Below, piece by piece: positions 33,416-34,501 of a stretch of 34,501 nt of DNA (position 1 is its first letter; every line of letters begins with the position of its first letter). Below the pieces are notes generated by a model. That model ran no database searches. It saw only the letters and a list, made by a program, of their open reading frames with translations, and was not told the DNA's origin. The translations under genes were made by a program, and so were the position numbers. Origin of the DNA: Verrucomicrobiota bacterium (lineage in GTDB: Bacteria; Verrucomicrobiota; Verrucomicrobiia; Limisphaerales; JADLHS01); the NCBI GenBank assembly GCA_008933055.1, contig WBXK01000007.1:1-34501 (forward strand), written 5' to 3'.

Positions 33416-34501
33416 ATGAAACCAATCTTCCACAAACTGATTCCGGCGTTGCTTGCCTTGATCTCGCTGAACGCCTCTGCGGTGACGCGCTACGTGGACT
33501 TGAACAGCCCCAGCCCCACGCCGCCTTACACTAGCTGGCTCACCGCTGCCACGAACATTCAGGACGCGATTGATGCGGCTGTGGCGGGCGATTTGGTGTT
33601 GGTGACAAATGGCATCTATTGCACGGGCGGAAAAGTCAAAGCTGGCGATTTGACGAATCGCGTCGCGATAGACAAAGCCATCACAGTTCAAAGCGTGAAC
33701 GGCTGGGCTTTTACTACGATTCAAGGACAGAAAGACCCAGCCACGAATGGCAACGCTGCGGTTCGATGTGTTTGGTTGACGAATTCGGCATCGCTCATAG
33801 GTTTCACTTTGCGAGATGGTGCGACCCGCGCCACTGGCGATCAATACTCTCTGCGGAGTGGCGGCGGTGTTTGGGCAAGCGGCACCAACTCACTGATTTC
33901 AAACTGTCTGATAATTGAAAACGCCGCGCACTATGGAGGTGGAGCTTACCGTGGGTGGTTAGAAAACTGCATCATAAAGAACAATTTGGCAGAAGGTGAT
34001 GGCGGCGGTTGCTACTCAAACGTGTTGAACCGATGTCTGATAACCGAAAATATGGGGCGAATCAACGGCGGCGGGATGCTTGGCGGTAGTGCTTACAACT
34101 CTGCCATCACTATGAATTCAGCGTCCGCGGGTGGAGGCGCGTATATATCCGGAAATTTGTTGAACTGCACGATCACTTACAACAGAGGCAATTCAATCGG
34201 CGGGACTTACAGTAGTGGCTCTGGGCTTTTTCTACAAAACTGCATTATTTGGGCGAATCTGCCGGGAAACTACTCTGGTAGCGGCCCTAGTTTTCAAAAT
34301 TGCTGCACCACTCCCAATCCAGGAGTAGGCTTAGGAAACATCGCAGCTGATCCGCTTCTACTCTCAGACGGAATTCATATCTCATCCAACTCACCTTGTC
34401 GAAATGCAGGAGCGTCAATCGCGACTGGAAATGATTTTGACGGTCAAACTTGGAATTCCCCTCCAGCGATTGGTTGCGACGAGTGGAAGCCCGAGCCATG
34501 G
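33416..34501 (+). CDS. Secreted right-handed beta-helix protein, choice-of-anchor type (3' truncated)
   Basis: At least 362 residues, open to the window end. A signal peptide (KLIPALLALISLNASA, ~7-22) is followed by YVDLNSPSP...PYTSWLTAATNIQDAIDAAVAGDLVLVTNG, the usual start of secreted parallel beta-helix proteins. Repeats with an (L/I)xNC(L/I)I core follow: SLISNCLIIEN, LENCIIKNN, LNRCLITEN, LLNCTITYN and LQNCIIWAN, alternating with GGG turns. The segment from NCIIWAN to NIAADPLL, SSNSPCRNAG and IGCDEWKP is the choice-of-anchor Q-like end, so probably little of the helix remains beyond the window, although further domains may follow. It is likely a surface or extracellular carbohydrate-binding or adhesive protein. 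No catalytic residues are recognised. There is no Shine-Dalgarno; a promoter candidate is at 33355-33383. Confidence 0.85.
   Translation, partial: MKPIFHKLIPALLALISLNASAVTRYVDLNSPSPTPPYTSWLTAATNIQDAIDAAVAGDLVLVTNGIYCTGGKVKAGDLTNRVAIDKAITVQSVNGWAFTTIQGQKDPATNGNAAVRCVWLTNSASLIGFTLRDGATRATGDQYSLRSGGGVWASGTNSLISNCLIIENAAHYGGGAYRGWLENCIIKNNLAEGDGGGCYSNVLNRCLITENMGRINGGGMLGGSAYNSAITMNSASAGGGAYISGNLLNCTITYNRGNSIGGTYSSGSGLFLQNCIIWANLPGNYSGSGPSFQNCCTTPNPGVGLGNIAADPLLLSDGIHISSNSPCRNAGASIATGNDFDGQTWNSPPAIGCDEWKPEPW

Overview
The window looks like a chromosomal segment of a Gram-negative bacterium of the Verrucomicrobiota, probably of the Pedosphaera/Limisphaerales type. This is inferred from gene content: an LptF/LptG-family permease, a LAB_N-domain membrane protein, very large secreted proteins with Ig-like and fibronectin domains and the short C-terminal domain common in this phylum, a class II ribonucleotide reductase, and few clear Shine-Dalgarno sites. 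No rRNA, tRNA, CRISPR array, phage or transposase gene was seen.

Left part (1-10081): the end of rarA, a DedA membrane protein, a LAB_N/zinc-ribbon protein and two related tiny membrane proteins. Next is a compact iron-sulfur operon: a Fur/PerR-type regulator, sufB and sufC. It has a good promoter, a PerR-like palindrome just upstream, and a strong terminator straight after sufC. An LptF/LptG permease follows, overlapping by ATGA with an orphan GAF histidine kinase. A cupredoxin-like reading frame with apparent frameshifts comes after that.

Middle part (10082-17455): a decayed or frameshifted minus-strand membrane ORF, the GTPase gene der, an AT-rich leader containing a nested hairpin, the B12-dependent ribonucleotide reductase nrdJ with its terminator, and a beta-CASP metallo-beta-lactamase nuclease.

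Core of interest (17554-25766): seven co-directional, tightly packed genes. They encode a HemW-like radical SAM protein, a chorismate-lyase-like protein, a WXG100-like protein, a helical 190-residue protein, a second WXG-like protein, a 1292-residue membrane FtsK/EccC-type ATPase and a halogenase-like flavoprotein. I read the middle four as a minimal type VII-like (WXG100/FtsK) secretion locus in a diderm bacterium. It is flanked by enzymes that could make and modify a 4-hydroxybenzoate-type small molecule. Joint function is inference.

Right part (25956-34501): a giant secreted N-acetylmuramoyl-L-alanine amidase, divergent from a TMTC-like membrane/TPR protein across a 29-bp operator-like palindrome. 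Then come a subtilase remnant whose catalytic core is missing, a 208-bp MITE-like element with 17-bp perfect terminal inverted repeats and several hairpins, and the start of a secreted beta-helix protein cut off by the window edge.
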